Positions 1 to 8,608 are shown, counted from the first letter of the stretch. The stretch: DNA of 64,000 nt from Solirubrobacter pauli (GCF_003633755.1 NZ_RBIL01000002.1:310001-374000); one strand, 5' to 3'. Numbers and translations: made by a program. The notes: a model not told the origin generated them from the sequence alone.

Positions 1-1
1 C

Positions 2-1798
2 GGCATCGACGCCGTCCACACCGGGCCGGTGAAGCTCGCGGGCGGCCTCAACGGCCGCCGCCTGACGCCGTCCGTCGACGGCCACTTCGACCGGATCTCG
101 ATGAACGTGGACCCCGAGTTCGGCACCGAGGAGGAGTTCCGCACGCTGTGCGCGACCGCCGCGGAGTACGAGGGCACGGTGATCGACGACATCGTCCCGG
201 GCCACACCGGCAAGGGCGCGGACTTCCGCCTGGCCGAGATGGGCTACCAGGACTACCCGGGCATCTACCACATGGTCGCGGTGGCGCCCGAGGACTGGGA
301 CCTGCTGCCCGACGTCCCCGAGGGGCGCGACAGCGTCAACCTGGACGCCGAGACCGAGGCGGTGCTGGAACGGCGCGGCTACATCATCGGCCGGCTCCAG
401 CGGGTGATCTTCTACGAGCCGGGCATCAAGGAGACCAACTGGTCCGCGACGCGGCCCGTGCTGGGCGTGGACGGCGTCGAGCGGCGCTGGGTCTACCTGC
501 ACTACTTCAAGGAGGGCCAGCCGTCGATCAACTGGCTCGACCCGTCGTTCTCGGGCATGCGGCTCGTGATCGGCGACGCCCTGCACGCGCTGGCCGACCT
601 CGGCGCCGGCGGGCTGCGGCTGGACGCGAACGGCTTCCTGGGCGCGGAGAAGAGCGCCGAGGAGGAGCCGGCGTGGTCGGAAGGCCATCCGCTGTCGGAA
701 GCCGCGAACCACTTCATCGCGTCGATGATCCGCAAGATGGGCGGGTTCTCCTTCCAGGAGCTCAACCTGTCGATGGACGACATCAAGGTCATGGGCGAGT
801 CCGGCGCCGACCTGTCCTACGACTTCGTCAACCGGCCCGCGTACCACCACGCGCTGGTGACCGAGGACACCGAGTTCCTGCGGCTGACGCTGCGCACCGC
901 GATGGAGATGGGCATCGACCCGGCGTCGCTGGTGCACGCGATGCAGAACCACGACGAGCTCACGCACGAGCTCGTCCACTTCTCCACCGTCCACCGCGAC
1001 CAGCTCTTCGAGTGGCACGGGGAGGAGACGCGGGGCGAGGACCTCGCCGAGGAGGTGCGCCAGACGCTCAACGCGCGGCTCACCGGCGTCCGCGCGCCCT
1101 ACAACCGCACCTTCACCACCAACGGCATCGCGTGCACGACCGCGACGGTGATCGCGGCCACGCTCGGCATCCGCGACATCGCGCTGATCACGCCGGAGGA
1201 GCGCGACCGGATCAAGGACGTCCACCTGCTGCTGGTGATGTTCAACGCGCTCCAGCCGGGCGTGTTCGCGCTGAGCGGCTGGGACCTGTCCGGCATGCTG
1301 ACCGTGGACGCGGCGTCGGTCGCCGACCTGATCGCCGACGGCGACACGCGCTGGCTCAACCGCGGCGCGCACGACCTGCGTGGCGTCCCGGACCCGTCGA
1401 CCGAGGGTCGCATGCCGGCCGGCCGCTCCCTCTACGGGGCGCTGCCGGAGCAGCTCGCCGACCCGAAGTCGTTCGCGTCGGGCCTGCGCAAGATCCTCGA
1501 GGTCCGCGGCGAGCACGGCATCGCGACCGCGAAGCAGATCGACATCCCCGACGTGTCCAACAAGGCGGAGCTGGTGATGGTCCACGAGCTCACGGACGGG
1601 CAGCTCCAGATCACCGCGCTGAACTTCTCGGCGGAGGAGATCGCGGGCTCGGTCCGCTCCGAGCACCTGCCCGGCGGGTCGGTCCTCACCGACATGTTCA
1701 CGGGCGAGGAGCTGGGCACGGTCGACGACCTGCACACGTTCAGCCTCACGCTGTGCGGCTACTCCGGCCGCTCGCTGCTGGTCACGCCGCCGGAATGA
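2..1798 (+). CDS. GH13 family glycosidase, trehalose-synthase-like (5' end outside window)
   Basis: The frame is open to the left edge and reads [11 protein letters not shown] before the first possible start (GTG at 29), so the true start lies upstream. GH13 catalytic regions are visible in order: region I as DDIVPGHTG (about 184-210), region II as GLRLDAN with the Asp nucleophile (about 610-630), region III as FQELN with the general acid Glu (about 751-765), and region IV as QNHDE (about 943-957). The PGHTG variant of region I resembles the trehalose synthase / maltose glucosyltransferase branch of GH13, which interconverts maltose and trehalose. A C-terminal beta-sandwich follows (TALNFSAEE onward). 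Product specificity is inferred; another alpha-glucan enzyme of the same clan is possible. Confidence 0.8.
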   Translation, partial: GIDAVHTGPVKLAGGLNGRRLTPSVDGHFDRISMNVDPEFGTEEEFRTLCATAAEYEGTVIDDIVPGHTGKGADFRLAEMGYQDYPGIYHMVAVAPEDWDLLPDVPEGRDSVNLDAETEAVLERRGYIIGRLQRVIFYEPGIKETNWSATRPVLGVDGVERRWVYLHYFKEGQPSINWLDPSFSGMRLVIGDALHALADLGAGGLRLDANGFLGAEKSAEEEPAWSEGHPLSEAANHFIASMIRKMGGFSFQELNLSMDDIKVMGESGADLSYDFVNRPAYHHALVTEDTEFLRLTLRTAMEMGIDPASLVHAMQNHDELTHELVHFSTVHRDQLFEWHGEETRGEDLAEEVRQTLNARLTGVRAPYNRTFTTNGIACTTATVIAATLGIRDIALITPEERDRIKDVHLLLVMFNALQPGVFALSGWDLSGMLTVDAASVADLIADGDTRWLNRGAHDLRGVPDPSTEGRMPAGRSLYGALPEQLADPKSFASGLRKILEVRGEHGIATAKQIDIPDVSNKAELVMVHELTDGQLQITALNFSAEEIAGSVRSEHLPGGSVLTDMFTGEELGTVDDLHTFSLTLCGYSGRSLLVTPPE

Positions 1799-1821
1799 GC
1801 GCCGTCCTCAGTGGCAGCTCC

Positions 1822-1827
1822 TAGAAT
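1822..1827 (+). promoter_or_regulatory. -10 box TAGAAT of a probable leaderless promoter
   Basis: TAGAAT ends nine bases before the ATG at 1837, with no purine-rich ribosome binding site between. Transcription would begin at or next to the start codon. Confidence 0.55.
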
Positions 1828-1836
1828 CCGGCGCCG

Positions 1837-3159
1837 ATGACAGCCGTGGCGGCCCGTGAGCACTGGGAGCTGCCGGCCGAGCCGGAGAGCGTGACGTTGT
1901 CGCGCGGGCGCGTGCGCACCTTCGCGAAGGAGCACGGCGCGTCCGCGGAGGACATCGTCGACCTCACGCTGGCCGTGACCGAGGCGGTGACGAACGCGGT
2001 CATCCACGCGTTCATCGACCGCGAGCCGGGCGTCGTGCGGGTCACGCTCACCACCGCCGCGGACGAGCTGACCGTGGTCGTGTCCGACAACGGCCGCGGG
2101 ATGCAGCCCCGGGCGGACTCCCCGGGGCTCGGGCTCGGGCTGCCGACGATCGGCCGGTTGGCCGCCCAGGTCGACCTCCGTGAGGCGCCGGGCGGCGGCA
2201 CCGAGCTGTCGATGACGTTCGCGACCCCCGGCGTGCACGGGCCCGAGCGCACCGAGAGCGGCGCGGACGTCCGGCGCGAGACGGACCTGCTGGACGCGGT
2301 CACCCGGGTCGCCTCGGGGGCGTGGCCGGGGGAGGGCGTCGAGCGGCTGGTCGACCTGCTGGTGCCGACCGTCGCCGACGCGTGCGCCGTGGACGTGATC
2401 GCCGCCGACGGCACGCCCGAGCGCTTCGCCGGCCGGGTCGACGGCTCGGAGGCGCACTCGCGCTGGCTCACGACGCTGCGCCCGCGCGTCGACGCCGACC
2501 GCTCCGCCACGCGCGCCGCGCTCGAGGACGGCCGCCCGCACGTCTCCGAGCTCACGCTGGACCTGATCGAACGGCTCACGACGAGCGCCGAGGACGCGGC
2601 GACGATGGCCGCGACCGGCATCCGCTGGTGGGTCGTCATCCCGCTGCGCGAGGACGAGCGCCTGCTGGGCCTCCTGCACTTCGGGCTGCTGCCGGCGCGG
2701 GCGCGCCCGTCGGACGCGGTCGTCGGGTTCATGAGCGACCTCGGCGAGCGCGCCGCGGCCGCGCTCGCCCGCACGCAGCTGATCGACGAGCTGCGCCGCA
2801 CGCGGCACCGCTTCGAGCGCGTGCTGGACGTGCTCGGCGAGGCCGTGATCGTGCGCGACGCGAGCAGCCGGCTCGTCTACGCGAACGAGGCCGCCGCGCG
2901 CCTGTTCGACGTCGACAGCCCCGCCGAGCTCAACGCCATGAGCGGCGAGGACGTGTTCGCCCGGTCGTCGATGACCCGCCCGGACGGCACGCCGCTCGAG
3001 CTCGACGAGCTGCCCTACCGACGGCTGCTCGCGGGCCTCGACGCCCCGCCGCTGCTCGCCCGGATGGGTGAGCGCTGGCTGCTCGTGAAGGCGTCGCTGC
3101 TCGACGAGGGCGAGCGGCTGGTCGTCTCGGTCATCGACGACGTCTCCGGCGCCCGGTAG
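1837..3159 (+). CDS. RsbW-like ATP-binding regulator with GAF and PAS domains
   Basis: The 440-residue protein starts with a GHKL ATPase fold (about residues 10-130): N box EAVTNAVIHAF, G1 box VSDNGRGM and G2 box GLGLGLPTIG. This resembles anti-sigma-factor kinases of the RsbW/SpoIIAB type. A GAF-like segment (about 150-310) and a C-terminal PAS domain (about 320-440, FERVLDVLGEAVIVRD) follow. There is no dimerisation/phosphoacceptor His helix and no PP2C phosphatase domain, so it is not a classical sensor kinase. The likely role is cytoplasmic partner-switching control of a sigma factor, with sensing by GAF and PAS. No sigma or anti-sigma-antagonist gene is adjacent. Confidence 0.78.
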   Translation: MTAVAAREHWELPAEPESVTLSRGRVRTFAKEHGASAEDIVDLTLAVTEAVTNAVIHAFIDREPGVVRVTLTTAADELTVVVSDNGRGMQPRADSPGLGLGLPTIGRLAAQVDLREAPGGGTELSMTFATPGVHGPERTESGADVRRETDLLDAVTRVASGAWPGEGVERLVDLLVPTVADACAVDVIAADGTPERFAGRVDGSEAHSRWLTTLRPRVDADRSATRAALEDGRPHVSELTLDLIERLTTSAEDAATMAATGIRWWVVIPLREDERLLGLLHFGLLPARARPSDAVVGFMSDLGERAAAALARTQLIDELRRTRHRFERVLDVLGEAVIVRDASSRLVYANEAAARLFDVDSPAELNAMSGEDVFARSSMTRPDGTPLELDELPYRRLLAGLDAPPLLARMGERWLLVKASLLDEGERLVVSVIDDVSGAR

Positions 3160-3170
3160 CGTCCCCATCG

Positions 3171-3479
3171 GTGTCCCGGTCGCTGATCGTCACCGTCGTC
3201 GCGCTCGCCGCCCTGCTCTTGGCCGGGTACCTCCTGCTGCTGCGCCCCGAGTCGCTGACGGTCACCGTGACCGACGTCTACAACACCGACTCCTCCGGCG
3301 CGCACCCGCTGCCCGAGCAGGAGCAGCGCCCGGAGACGCTCACCACGCGCTGGGTGGTCGCGAAGGACGGCCTGACCTACCAGGCGCGCGGGGGCAGGTT
3401 CGAGATCGGCAAGCGCTACACCTGCACCGTCCACCACCCCGACAGCGGGCTCGAGCTCAGCGACTGCAAGGCGGCCTGA
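3171..3479 (+). CDS. Small membrane-anchored protein of unknown function
   Basis: 102 residues. An N-terminal hydrophobic helix (about residues 5-24, VTVVALAALLLAGYLLLL) is followed by a polar extracytoplasmic domain with two Cys (YTCTVHH and LSDCKAA) that could form a disulfide. The GTG start follows a TAGCGT hexamer (3157-3162) by eight bases, so the gene may have its own leaderless promoter although it lies only 11 bases behind the preceding gene. Its TGA shares one base with the ATG of the next gene. I do not recognise the family. Confidence 0.6.
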   Translation: MSRSLIVTVVALAALLLAGYLLLLRPESLTVTVTDVYNTDSSGAHPLPEQEQRPETLTTRWVVAKDGLTYQARGGRFEIGKRYTCTVHHPDSGLELSDCKAA

Positions 3480-3829
3480 TGGCGGCGTACGCGCTCAACG
3501 AGGCCGCCGTCGCCCGCGCGCGTGCGCTGATCGACGCGCGCCAGTACGTCCTCGACTCCGACTGGGGCGCGACCCAGCCCGACGCGACGGCCCAGAACGC
3601 CTACCTCGAGCAGCATTCCTGGGACGAATACGCGGCCTGGCACCTCGGCCTGACGGAGGGCGCGGCCGACGAGACCAAGGCCCGCTACGCGTTCGTCTAC
3701 GGCGACTTCCGCCGGGTCCACCGCTCAGGGCTGATCGCGTGCGTCTACCGCGCGGCCGAGTGGCGCCACAAGGCCGTCGAGCTCGCGGCGCACGACCTGC
3801 TGCAGCAGCTCGACGAAGTCAGCGGCTGA
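3479..3829 (+). CDS. Conserved-looking hypothetical protein
   Basis: 116 residues, soluble, mostly helical and rich in Ala, Tyr and Trp. It has no signal peptide or membrane span. The ATG overlaps the preceding stop in TGATG, implying translational coupling with the small membrane protein upstream. Aromatic motifs such as SWDEYAAWHLGL and YGDFRRVHRSGL look constrained rather than random, so I take it as a real gene. I cannot assign a function. Confidence 0.6.
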   Translation: MAAYALNEAAVARARALIDARQYVLDSDWGATQPDATAQNAYLEQHSWDEYAAWHLGLTEGAADETKARYAFVYGDFRRVHRSGLIACVYRAAEWRHKAVELAAHDLLQQLDEVSG

Positions 3830-3874
3830 CCGCCGCGGCGATGAGTTCCGGCCGGGACGGCAGTCTTCGCCGTC

Positions 3875-4167
3875 ATGACCGCCACCTACACGTACGACAT
3901 CTTCCACACGCTCGACGGCTACGGCGCCTCACGTGGATCACGCGGATGCGGAGCGCACCGACCACGGTCATCTCGAGCACGCTGCAGGACCCGCTCGAGT
4001 GGTCGAACGCGACCGTCGCGCACGGTGACGCGGTCGAGGTCGTGCGCCGCCTCAAGCTGGAGTCCGACGTGCCGCTGCGCTCGCACGGGAGCCTGTCGCT
4101 GAACTGGGCGCTGCTGGCCGCCGGCGGAATCCAGGACCTGATCTACCGACCGTCGCGGCACGGCTGA
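3875..4167 (+). pseudogene. Remnant of a dihydrofolate-reductase-family (RibD C-terminal-like) gene with internal deletions
   Basis: The first codons from the ATG at 3875 give MTATYTYDIFHTLDGYGA, the family's usual N-terminus, then the frame runs into nonsense. From about 3930 the +1-shifted frame gives TWITRMRSAPTTVISSTLQD, then a conserved SDVPLRSHGSLSLNWALLAAG, and finally IQDLIYRPSRHG before a TGA. As I recall the family, full-length members have roughly 200 residues, and these three pieces are the beginning, middle and very end of such a protein. Two stretches seem to be missing, one near 3927-3932 (about 80 residues, shifting the frame) and one near 4125 (about 45 residues, in frame). 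The remaining 97 codons cannot encode a complete NADPH-binding fold. Confidence 0.75.
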
Positions 4168-4217
4168 CGCTCGCTTACCTATAGTGAGCGGCAAGTCGTC
4201 GTCGAACGGGAGTTGAC

Positions 4218-4919
4218 ATGAGCACCATCGGGCTGATCGGCAGCGGGTTGATCGGAGGGACCGTCGCGCGGCTCGCGGTCGCGGCGGGCCACGACGTCGT
4301 GCTGAGCAACCGGCGCGGGCCGGACACCCTGGCCGACCTCGTCGCCGAGCTCGGTCCGCGCGCGCGGGCGGCGACGCCGGCCGAAGCGGCGGAGGCCGGC
4401 GACATCGTCGTCGTGACGGTGCCGTTCCACGCCTACCGGCAGGTGCCGGTGGAGCCGCTGCGCGGCAAGCCCGTGATCGACACGAACAACTACTACCCGC
4501 AGCGCGACGGGCAGGTCCCCGAGCTCGACGACGAGTCGACCACGGTCAGCGAGCTGCTGCAGGCGCACCTGCCGGAGTCGCACGTCGTGAAGGTGTTCAA
4601 CAACATCGGCTCCGTGCACCTCGCCGAGCTGGCGCGGCCGAGCGGCGACCCGGAGCGGTCGGCCCTCGCGATCGCCGGCGACGACGCGGACGCCAAGGCG
4701 CAGGTGACGGCGTTCCTGGACTCGATCGGCTACGACGTCGTCGACGCCGGCCCGCTGTCCGAGGGCTGGCGCTACCAGCGCGACACCGCCGCGTACGGCG
4801 GCCCCTACTTCGACCCGTCGAAGGGCGGCGACTTCTCGACGCCGGGCACCGGCCGGCAGGCGACCGCCGAGACCGTGCGCGCCGCGCTCGCCGAGGCGGT
4901 CCGCTACCGCGACATGTGA
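4218..4919 (+). CDS. NADPH-dependent F420 reductase-like NAD(P)-binding oxidoreductase
   Basis: 233 residues with an N-terminal Rossmann fold: GLIGSGLIGGTVARL is the dinucleotide-binding loop, followed by LSNRRGP, in which the Asn-Arg-Arg after beta-2 favours NADPH over NADH. The segment DTNNYYPQRDG and the KVFNNIGS motif are typical of the F420 oxidoreductase family (Fno-like), which transfers hydride between NADPH and coenzyme F420 or related acceptors. The start is an ATG with a GGGAG ribosome binding site at 4208-4212, and TATAGT lies further upstream (4178-4183), so this gene has a true leader. Its end overlaps the convergent XRE regulator by 16 bases. The exact hydride acceptor is not provable here. 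Confidence 0.8.
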   Translation: MSTIGLIGSGLIGGTVARLAVAAGHDVVLSNRRGPDTLADLVAELGPRARAATPAEAAEAGDIVVVTVPFHAYRQVPVEPLRGKPVIDTNNYYPQRDGQVPELDDESTTVSELLQAHLPESHVVKVFNNIGSVHLAELARPSGDPERSALAIAGDDADAKAQVTAFLDSIGYDVVDAGPLSEGWRYQRDTAAYGGPYFDPSKGGDFSTPGTGRQATAETVRAALAEAVRYRDM

Positions 4920-5746
4920 GCCGGCGCCGAGGCCGGGCTCGCGGTGAGCGAGGCGAGCAGCGCGAGCCGCTCGGCGTCCTGGGTGCCGGGGTCGGCGTGG
5001 AAGACGATCAGCATCAGGCCGTCGCTGCCGTCGACCTCCAGCTTGGAGACGCCCACGCTGATCTGGCCGACCTGCGGGTGGTCGATCCGGACCGGCTCGC
5101 CGCGCAGCGGGGTGACGTCGTGGCCCGCCCACGCCTGGCGGAACGCCTCGCTCGCGAGCGACAGCTCGCCGACGAGCTCGACCGCACGGTCGTCGATCTC
5201 CGAGCCGAGCCGCTTGCGGAACGCGGCGACGCACTCGGCGGACGTCCGCTCCCAGTCCGGATGCAGCGCGTGCTCCGACGGGTCCAGGAACAGCGATCGC
5301 AGACGGTTCTCGCCGACGCGCACGTTCGGCAGCAGCGCGGTCGCGAGCGGGTTGGCCGCGAGCACGTCGAGGTAGCGGCCGGCGACGAACGCCGGCGGCC
5401 CGATCGTCTCGATCAGCGTCGCGATCCCGGGCGGCACGACCTCCGGACGCGGCGCGCGCCGACGCCGCGGCTGTGGCCGGGCGAGCTCGTGCAGGTAGCG
5501 CGTGGCGGTGTCGTCGAGCTGCAGCACCCGCGCGAGCGCCTCGAGCACCTGGGGGGACGGGTTGCGGTCACGGCCCTGCTCGAGCCGCAGGTAGTAGTTC
5601 GCGCTGACCCCGGCGAGCATCGCGACCTCCTCGCGACGCAGTCCCGGCACCCGCCGCCGGCCGCCGGCCGGGAGGCCGAGCGCCTCGGGCCCCACGGCCT
5701 GCCGACGCGCCCGAAGGTACTCACCGAGCCGATTGCCGTCGTGCAT
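4904..5746 (-). CDS. XRE-family transcriptional regulator with MmyB-like ligand-binding domain
   Basis: 280 residues. The N-terminal helix-turn-helix includes LRREEVAMLAGVSANYYLRL and EQGRDRNPSPQVLEALARVL, the hallmark of the MmyB/XRE group. The C-terminal domain (about 100-270), which binds fatty-acid-like ligands in structural homologues, carries PPAFVAGRYLDVLAANPLA. It is divergent from the aldo/keto reductase at 5849 across 102 bases, and such regulators usually repress an adjacent oxidoreductase. Its ATG is preceded by TACGCT seven bases away, suggesting a leaderless mRNA. The 3' end overlaps the convergent gene by 16 bases. Confidence 0.88.
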   Translation of the reverse strand: MHDGNRLGEYLRARRQAVGPEALGLPAGGRRRVPGLRREEVAMLAGVSANYYLRLEQGRDRNPSPQVLEALARVLQLDDTATRYLHELARPQPRRRRAPRPEVVPPGIATLIETIGPPAFVAGRYLDVLAANPLATALLPNVRVGENRLRSLFLDPSEHALHPDWERTSAECVAAFRKRLGSEIDDRAVELVGELSLASEAFRQAWAGHDVTPLRGEPVRIDHPQVGQISVGVSKLEVDGSDGLMLIVFHADPGTQDAERLALLASLTASPASAPAHMSR

Positions 5747-5753
5747 CCTTCGA

Positions 5754-5759
5754 GCGTAG
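5754..5759 (-). promoter_or_regulatory. -10 box TACGCT of the XRE regulator
   Basis: On the minus strand TACGCT is separated by seven bases from the ATG at 5746. An AAGG sits within the gap, so a very short leader remains possible. Confidence 0.5.
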
Positions 5760-5848
5760 TGCGCGCCGAGCGGCGGCTGGTGACCCTGTCACTCCCACCA
5801 TTGGCCGGGTCCTTGAGCGCCGTCCGGCCGCGGGCCACGGTGGGGCCC

Positions 5849-6709
5849 ATGACGAACCTTCCTGGCGGCACCTGGACGATGGGCGACCTGACCGTCACCC
5901 GCTTCGGGTACGGGGCGATGCAGCTCGCCGGCCCCTGGGTGATGGGGCCTCCGGCCGACCACGACGGCGCGCTCGCGGTGCTGCGCGCGGTCGTCGACCT
6001 CGGCATCACCCACATCGACACGGCCGACGCGTACGGCCCCGAGATCACCAACCGGTTGATCCGCGAGGCGCTGGCGCCGTACCCCGACGAGCTCCACATC
6101 GTCACCAAGGTCGGCGCGAACCGCGACGCGCAGGGCGGCTGGCCGCCGGCGCGCGAGCCGCACGCGCTGCGCGAGGCCGTGCACGCCAACCTGCGCAACC
6201 TCGGCCTCGACGTGCTCGACCTCGTGAACCTCCGGCTCGGCAACGCGGAGGGACCGGTGCCCGGCTCGCTGGCGCCGGCGTTCGAGACGCTCGTCGAGCT
6301 CCAGCAGCAGGGTCTGATCCGCCATCTCGGCGTGAGCAACGCCACGTCCGAGCAGGTCGCCGAGGCCCAGGCGATCGCGCCGATCGTGTGCGTCCAGAAC
6401 CAGTACAACCTCGCCCACCGCGAGGACGATGCGCTGATCGATGCACTCGCCGGGCAGGGCGTCGCGTACGTCCCGTTCTTCCCGCTCGGCGGGTTCACGC
6501 CGTTGCAGTCGGACGCGCTGTCGGCGGTCGCCACGCGGCTGGGCGCGACGCCGAAGGCGGTGGCGCTCGCATGGCTGCTGCAGCGGTCCCCGAACCTGCT
6601 GCTGATCCCCGGGACGTCCTCGGCCGGGCACCTGCGCGAGAACGTCGCGGGCGCGGCGTTGGAGCTGGCGGCCGAGGACCTCGCGCAGCTCGACGCGATC
6701 GGGCGCTGA
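5849..6709 (+). CDS. Aldo/keto reductase
   Basis: 286 residues from the ATG at 5849; the reading frame is open far upstream but that part is antisense to the XRE gene. The (beta/alpha)8 fold shows the catalytic Asp and Tyr in HIDTADAYG and the catalytic Lys in VTKVG. The usual catalytic His position falls in DLVNLRLGN, where Arg or Asn replaces His; I recall this substitution in a large actinobacterial AKR branch. The C-terminal NADPH-binding segment is LIPGTSSAGHLRENV. It probably reduces a small aldehyde or ketone using NADPH. The divergent XRE regulator next door is the likely controller. Confidence 0.88.
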   Translation: MTNLPGGTWTMGDLTVTRFGYGAMQLAGPWVMGPPADHDGALAVLRAVVDLGITHIDTADAYGPEITNRLIREALAPYPDELHIVTKVGANRDAQGGWPPAREPHALREAVHANLRNLGLDVLDLVNLRLGNAEGPVPGSLAPAFETLVELQQQGLIRHLGVSNATSEQVAEAQAIAPIVCVQNQYNLAHREDDALIDALAGQGVAYVPFFPLGGFTPLQSDALSAVATRLGATPKAVALAWLLQRSPNLLLIPGTSSAGHLRENVAGAALELAAEDLAQLDAIGR

Positions 6710-6727
6710 CTCACCGCTGTAGCGCCC

Positions 6728-6733
6728 TATGCT
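6728..6733 (+). promoter_or_regulatory. -10 box TATGCT of the CGNR-protein gene
   Basis: TATGCT lies six bases ahead of the GTG at 6740. The gap GGTGAG could be read as a weak ribosome binding site, but it is too close to the start to act as one. Confidence 0.55.
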
Positions 6734-6739
6734 GGTGAG

Positions 6740-7258
6740 GTGGCGATCGAAGATCCGCGGCCGCTGACCGGCGAGCCGCTTCCGCTGGACCTCTTGAACA
6801 CGACGTGGATCACCGGCGACGGCCTGCACGACCTGCTCGCCGACGAGTCGGGCGCGCGGCACTGGCTCGACGGCCACGGGTTCACCGACGCGCCGGCTGA
6901 GCCGGGGCCGCTGCGCGAGGCGCGCGAGGCGCTGCGGGCGCTGCTGCTCGACCGGGACGCCGTCGCGGGCGTGAACGCCGTGCTCGCCCGCGGGGGTGAG
7001 CGGCCGCAGCTGCGGGCTGGTGGCACGGTCGAGCGTGCGGTGGTCGCCGCGCCCGAGTGGCGCGTGCCGTGGGCGTGCGCCGCGCGGCTCGTCGCGCTGC
7101 TGGAGACGCACGGTGGCCGCGTGCGGGCGTGCGCGAACGACGAGTGCGTGCTGTGGTTCCTCGACACCTCGCGCCCGGGCACCCGGCGCTGGTGCTCGAT
7201 GGCGGCGTGCGGCAACCGGGACAAGGCCGTACGGCACGGGCGCGTGCGTCACCGTTAA
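6740..7258 (+). CDS. CGNR zinc-finger protein (ABATE-type putative regulator)
   Basis: 172 residues. The C-terminal signature has Cys pairs in VRACANDECVLWFLD and WCSMAACGNRDKAVRH, the CGNR zinc finger that gives the family its name. The N-terminal domain (LPLDLLNTTW, LREAREALRALL) is the ABATE/stress-induced region normally paired with it. Members are regarded as DNA-binding regulators. The TAA stop lies inside the first copy of a direct repeat (7251-7280) immediately upstream of the VOC gene, so autoregulation and control of the next two genes is plausible. The GTG start is set by the TATGCT hexamer. Confidence 0.85.
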   Translation: MAIEDPRPLTGEPLPLDLLNTTWITGDGLHDLLADESGARHWLDGHGFTDAPAEPGPLREAREALRALLLDRDAVAGVNAVLARGGERPQLRAGGTVERAVVAAPEWRVPWACAARLVALLETHGGRVRACANDECVLWFLDTSRPGTRRWCSMAACGNRDKAVRHGRVRHR

Positions 7259-7280
7259 TTCAAGGGATACCGGTTAATTC
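7251..7280 (+). promoter_or_regulatory. Direct repeat, candidate operator upstream of the VOC gene
   Basis: ACCGTTAATTC (7251-7261) is repeated as ACCGGTTAATTC (7269-7280), with an 18-base period and one extra G. The AT-rich core TTAATTC is conspicuous in this GC-rich DNA. The repeat overlaps the CGNR stop codon and sits just upstream of the TAAGGT hexamer of the next gene, the right place for a regulator to block or recruit polymerase. The binding protein is unknown; the neighbouring CGNR protein is a candidate. Confidence 0.45.
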
Positions 7281-7283
7281 GTG

Positions 7284-7289
7284 TAAGGT
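7284..7289 (+). promoter_or_regulatory. -10 box TAAGGT of the VOC gene
   Basis: TAAGGT ends seven bases before the ATG at 7297, and the second copy of the TTAATTC direct repeat ends four bases before it. Confidence 0.5.
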
Positions 7290-7296
7290 GGTGAGC

Positions 7297-7740
7297 ATGA
7301 GCGCTATCGCCACCACGTTCGCCACCGGCCACGTCGGCCTCAACGTCACCGATCTCGAGCGCAGCGTCGCCTTCTACCAGCGCGTGTTCGGCTGGTCCGT
7401 CCGTGGCCGCGGGGACGGGTACGCCTTCCTCGGCGACGACGCGCGGCTCGTGCTCACGCTGTGGGAGCAGGCCTCGGGCACGTTCGGCACGCGGACGCCC
7501 GGCCTCCACCACCTGTCGTTCGAGGTCGAGACGGTCGCGGACGTCCAGGCCGCCGGGGCCCGGGTGCGTGAGGAGGGCCTGCGCCTCTACCACGACGGGA
7601 CCGTCCCCCACGGCGAGGGCGCGTCGAGCGGCGGCGTCTTCTTCGAGGACCCCGACGGCATCCGCCTCGAGGTCTTCACGGGCGCGGGCGTCCACGGCGA
7701 GGCGCCCACCGGCACCGCCCCGACCTGCGGCTTCTTCTAG
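7297..7740 (+). CDS. VOC-family (glyoxalase/bleomycin-resistance fold) protein
   Basis: 147 residues with two beta-alpha-beta-beta-beta modules: GHVGLNVTDLERSVAFYQRVFG opens the first and GLHHLSFEVETVADV the second. Candidate metal ligands are the His of GHVGLNV, the His of LHHLSF and the Glu of IRLEVF. The C-terminal PTCGFF is, as I recall, characteristic of VOC proteins paired with a PNPOx-type partner, and such a gene follows after four bases. The two are probably one transcript. The substrate is unknown; isomerisation or lyase chemistry on a small oxygenated compound is usual for the fold. Confidence 0.82.
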   Translation: MSAIATTFATGHVGLNVTDLERSVAFYQRVFGWSVRGRGDGYAFLGDDARLVLTLWEQASGTFGTRTPGLHHLSFEVETVADVQAAGARVREEGLRLYHDGTVPHGEGASSGGVFFEDPDGIRLEVFTGAGVHGEAPTGTAPTCGFF

Positions 7741-7744
7741 GCCG

Positions 7745-8608
7745 ATGGCCTTCCATGCGGGTGAGCTCGCCGTGCAGCGCCGCGCGGGCGTGGGCGAGCA
7801 GGGGTACTTCGCCGAAGCGGCGATGCCGCCGGTGGCGCGGGACTTCCTGGCCGCGCAGTCGTGGATCGCGCTCGGCACCGAGGACGCGCAGGGCCGCGTG
7901 TGGGCGAGCCTGCACTACGGGGCTCCAGGCTTCATCGCCACGCCCGCGCCGGACGTCGTGCACGTGGCCGCCGCGCCGCCGGCCGGCGATCCGCTCGCGG
8001 GCGCGCCGGACGGGCCGGTCGGCGGGCTGGCGCTCGAGCCGAGCACGCGCAGGCGCATGCGCCTCAACGGCGACGCCGTCAGCGACGCCGCCGGCACGAC
8101 GATCCGCCTCGAGCAGGTCTACTCGAACTGCCCGAAGTACATCGCCACGCGCGCGGTCGAGGCGGTCGTGGGGCGGCCGGTTCCGGTGCGCGCGGTGAGC
8201 GATGCGATCGACGGGGCCGCCACCGACCTCCTGGCCGCGGCCGACACCGCGTTCGTGGCCACCCGCGGGCCGGACGGGTTCGACGTCTCCCACCGCGGCG
8301 GGCGGCCCGGGTTCCTCGACGTGGTCGACGCGCACACGCTCGTCTGGCCCGACTACCAGGGCAACCGCATGTTCAACACGCTCGGCAACCTCGCGGTCGA
8401 CGGGGGCTGCGGGCTGACGGTCGTCGATCCGGAGGACGGCACGACCCTGTACGTCACCGGTCGCGCCGAGGTGCTGTGGGAGCCGGTGCGGGCCGTCCGG
8501 CTCACGGTCGCCGCGGTCGTCCGGCTCGAGCACGCGGCTCCTTTGCGCTGGCGGCTCGAGCGCGTCGCCCGAAATCCGCTCCTAGAAGCTCGTCCGCAGC
8601 TCGCGTAG
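7745..8608 (+). CDS. Pyridoxamine-5'-phosphate-oxidase-family flavin-binding protein
   Basis: 287 residues from the ATG at 7745, four bases after the VOC gene. It has two split-barrel halves: ARDFLAAQSWIALGTEDAQG in the first and LLAAADTAFVATRGPDGFDVSHRGG in the second. The second contains the FLDVVDAHTLVWPDYQGN and RMFNTLGNL motifs of the FMN/F420-binding PNPOx superfamily. YSNCPKYI links the halves. It is larger than PdxH and lacks its PLP-specific tail, so general flavin-dependent redox or detoxification is more likely than B6 synthesis. It overlaps the convergent deacetylase gene by 27 bases. Confidence 0.8.
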   Translation: MAFHAGELAVQRRAGVGEQGYFAEAAMPPVARDFLAAQSWIALGTEDAQGRVWASLHYGAPGFIATPAPDVVHVAAAPPAGDPLAGAPDGPVGGLALEPSTRRRMRLNGDAVSDAAGTTIRLEQVYSNCPKYIATRAVEAVVGRPVPVRAVSDAIDGAATDLLAAADTAFVATRGPDGFDVSHRGGRPGFLDVVDAHTLVWPDYQGNRMFNTLGNLAVDGGCGLTVVDPEDGTTLYVTGRAEVLWEPVRAVRLTVAAVVRLEHAAPLRWRLERVARNPLLEARPQLA

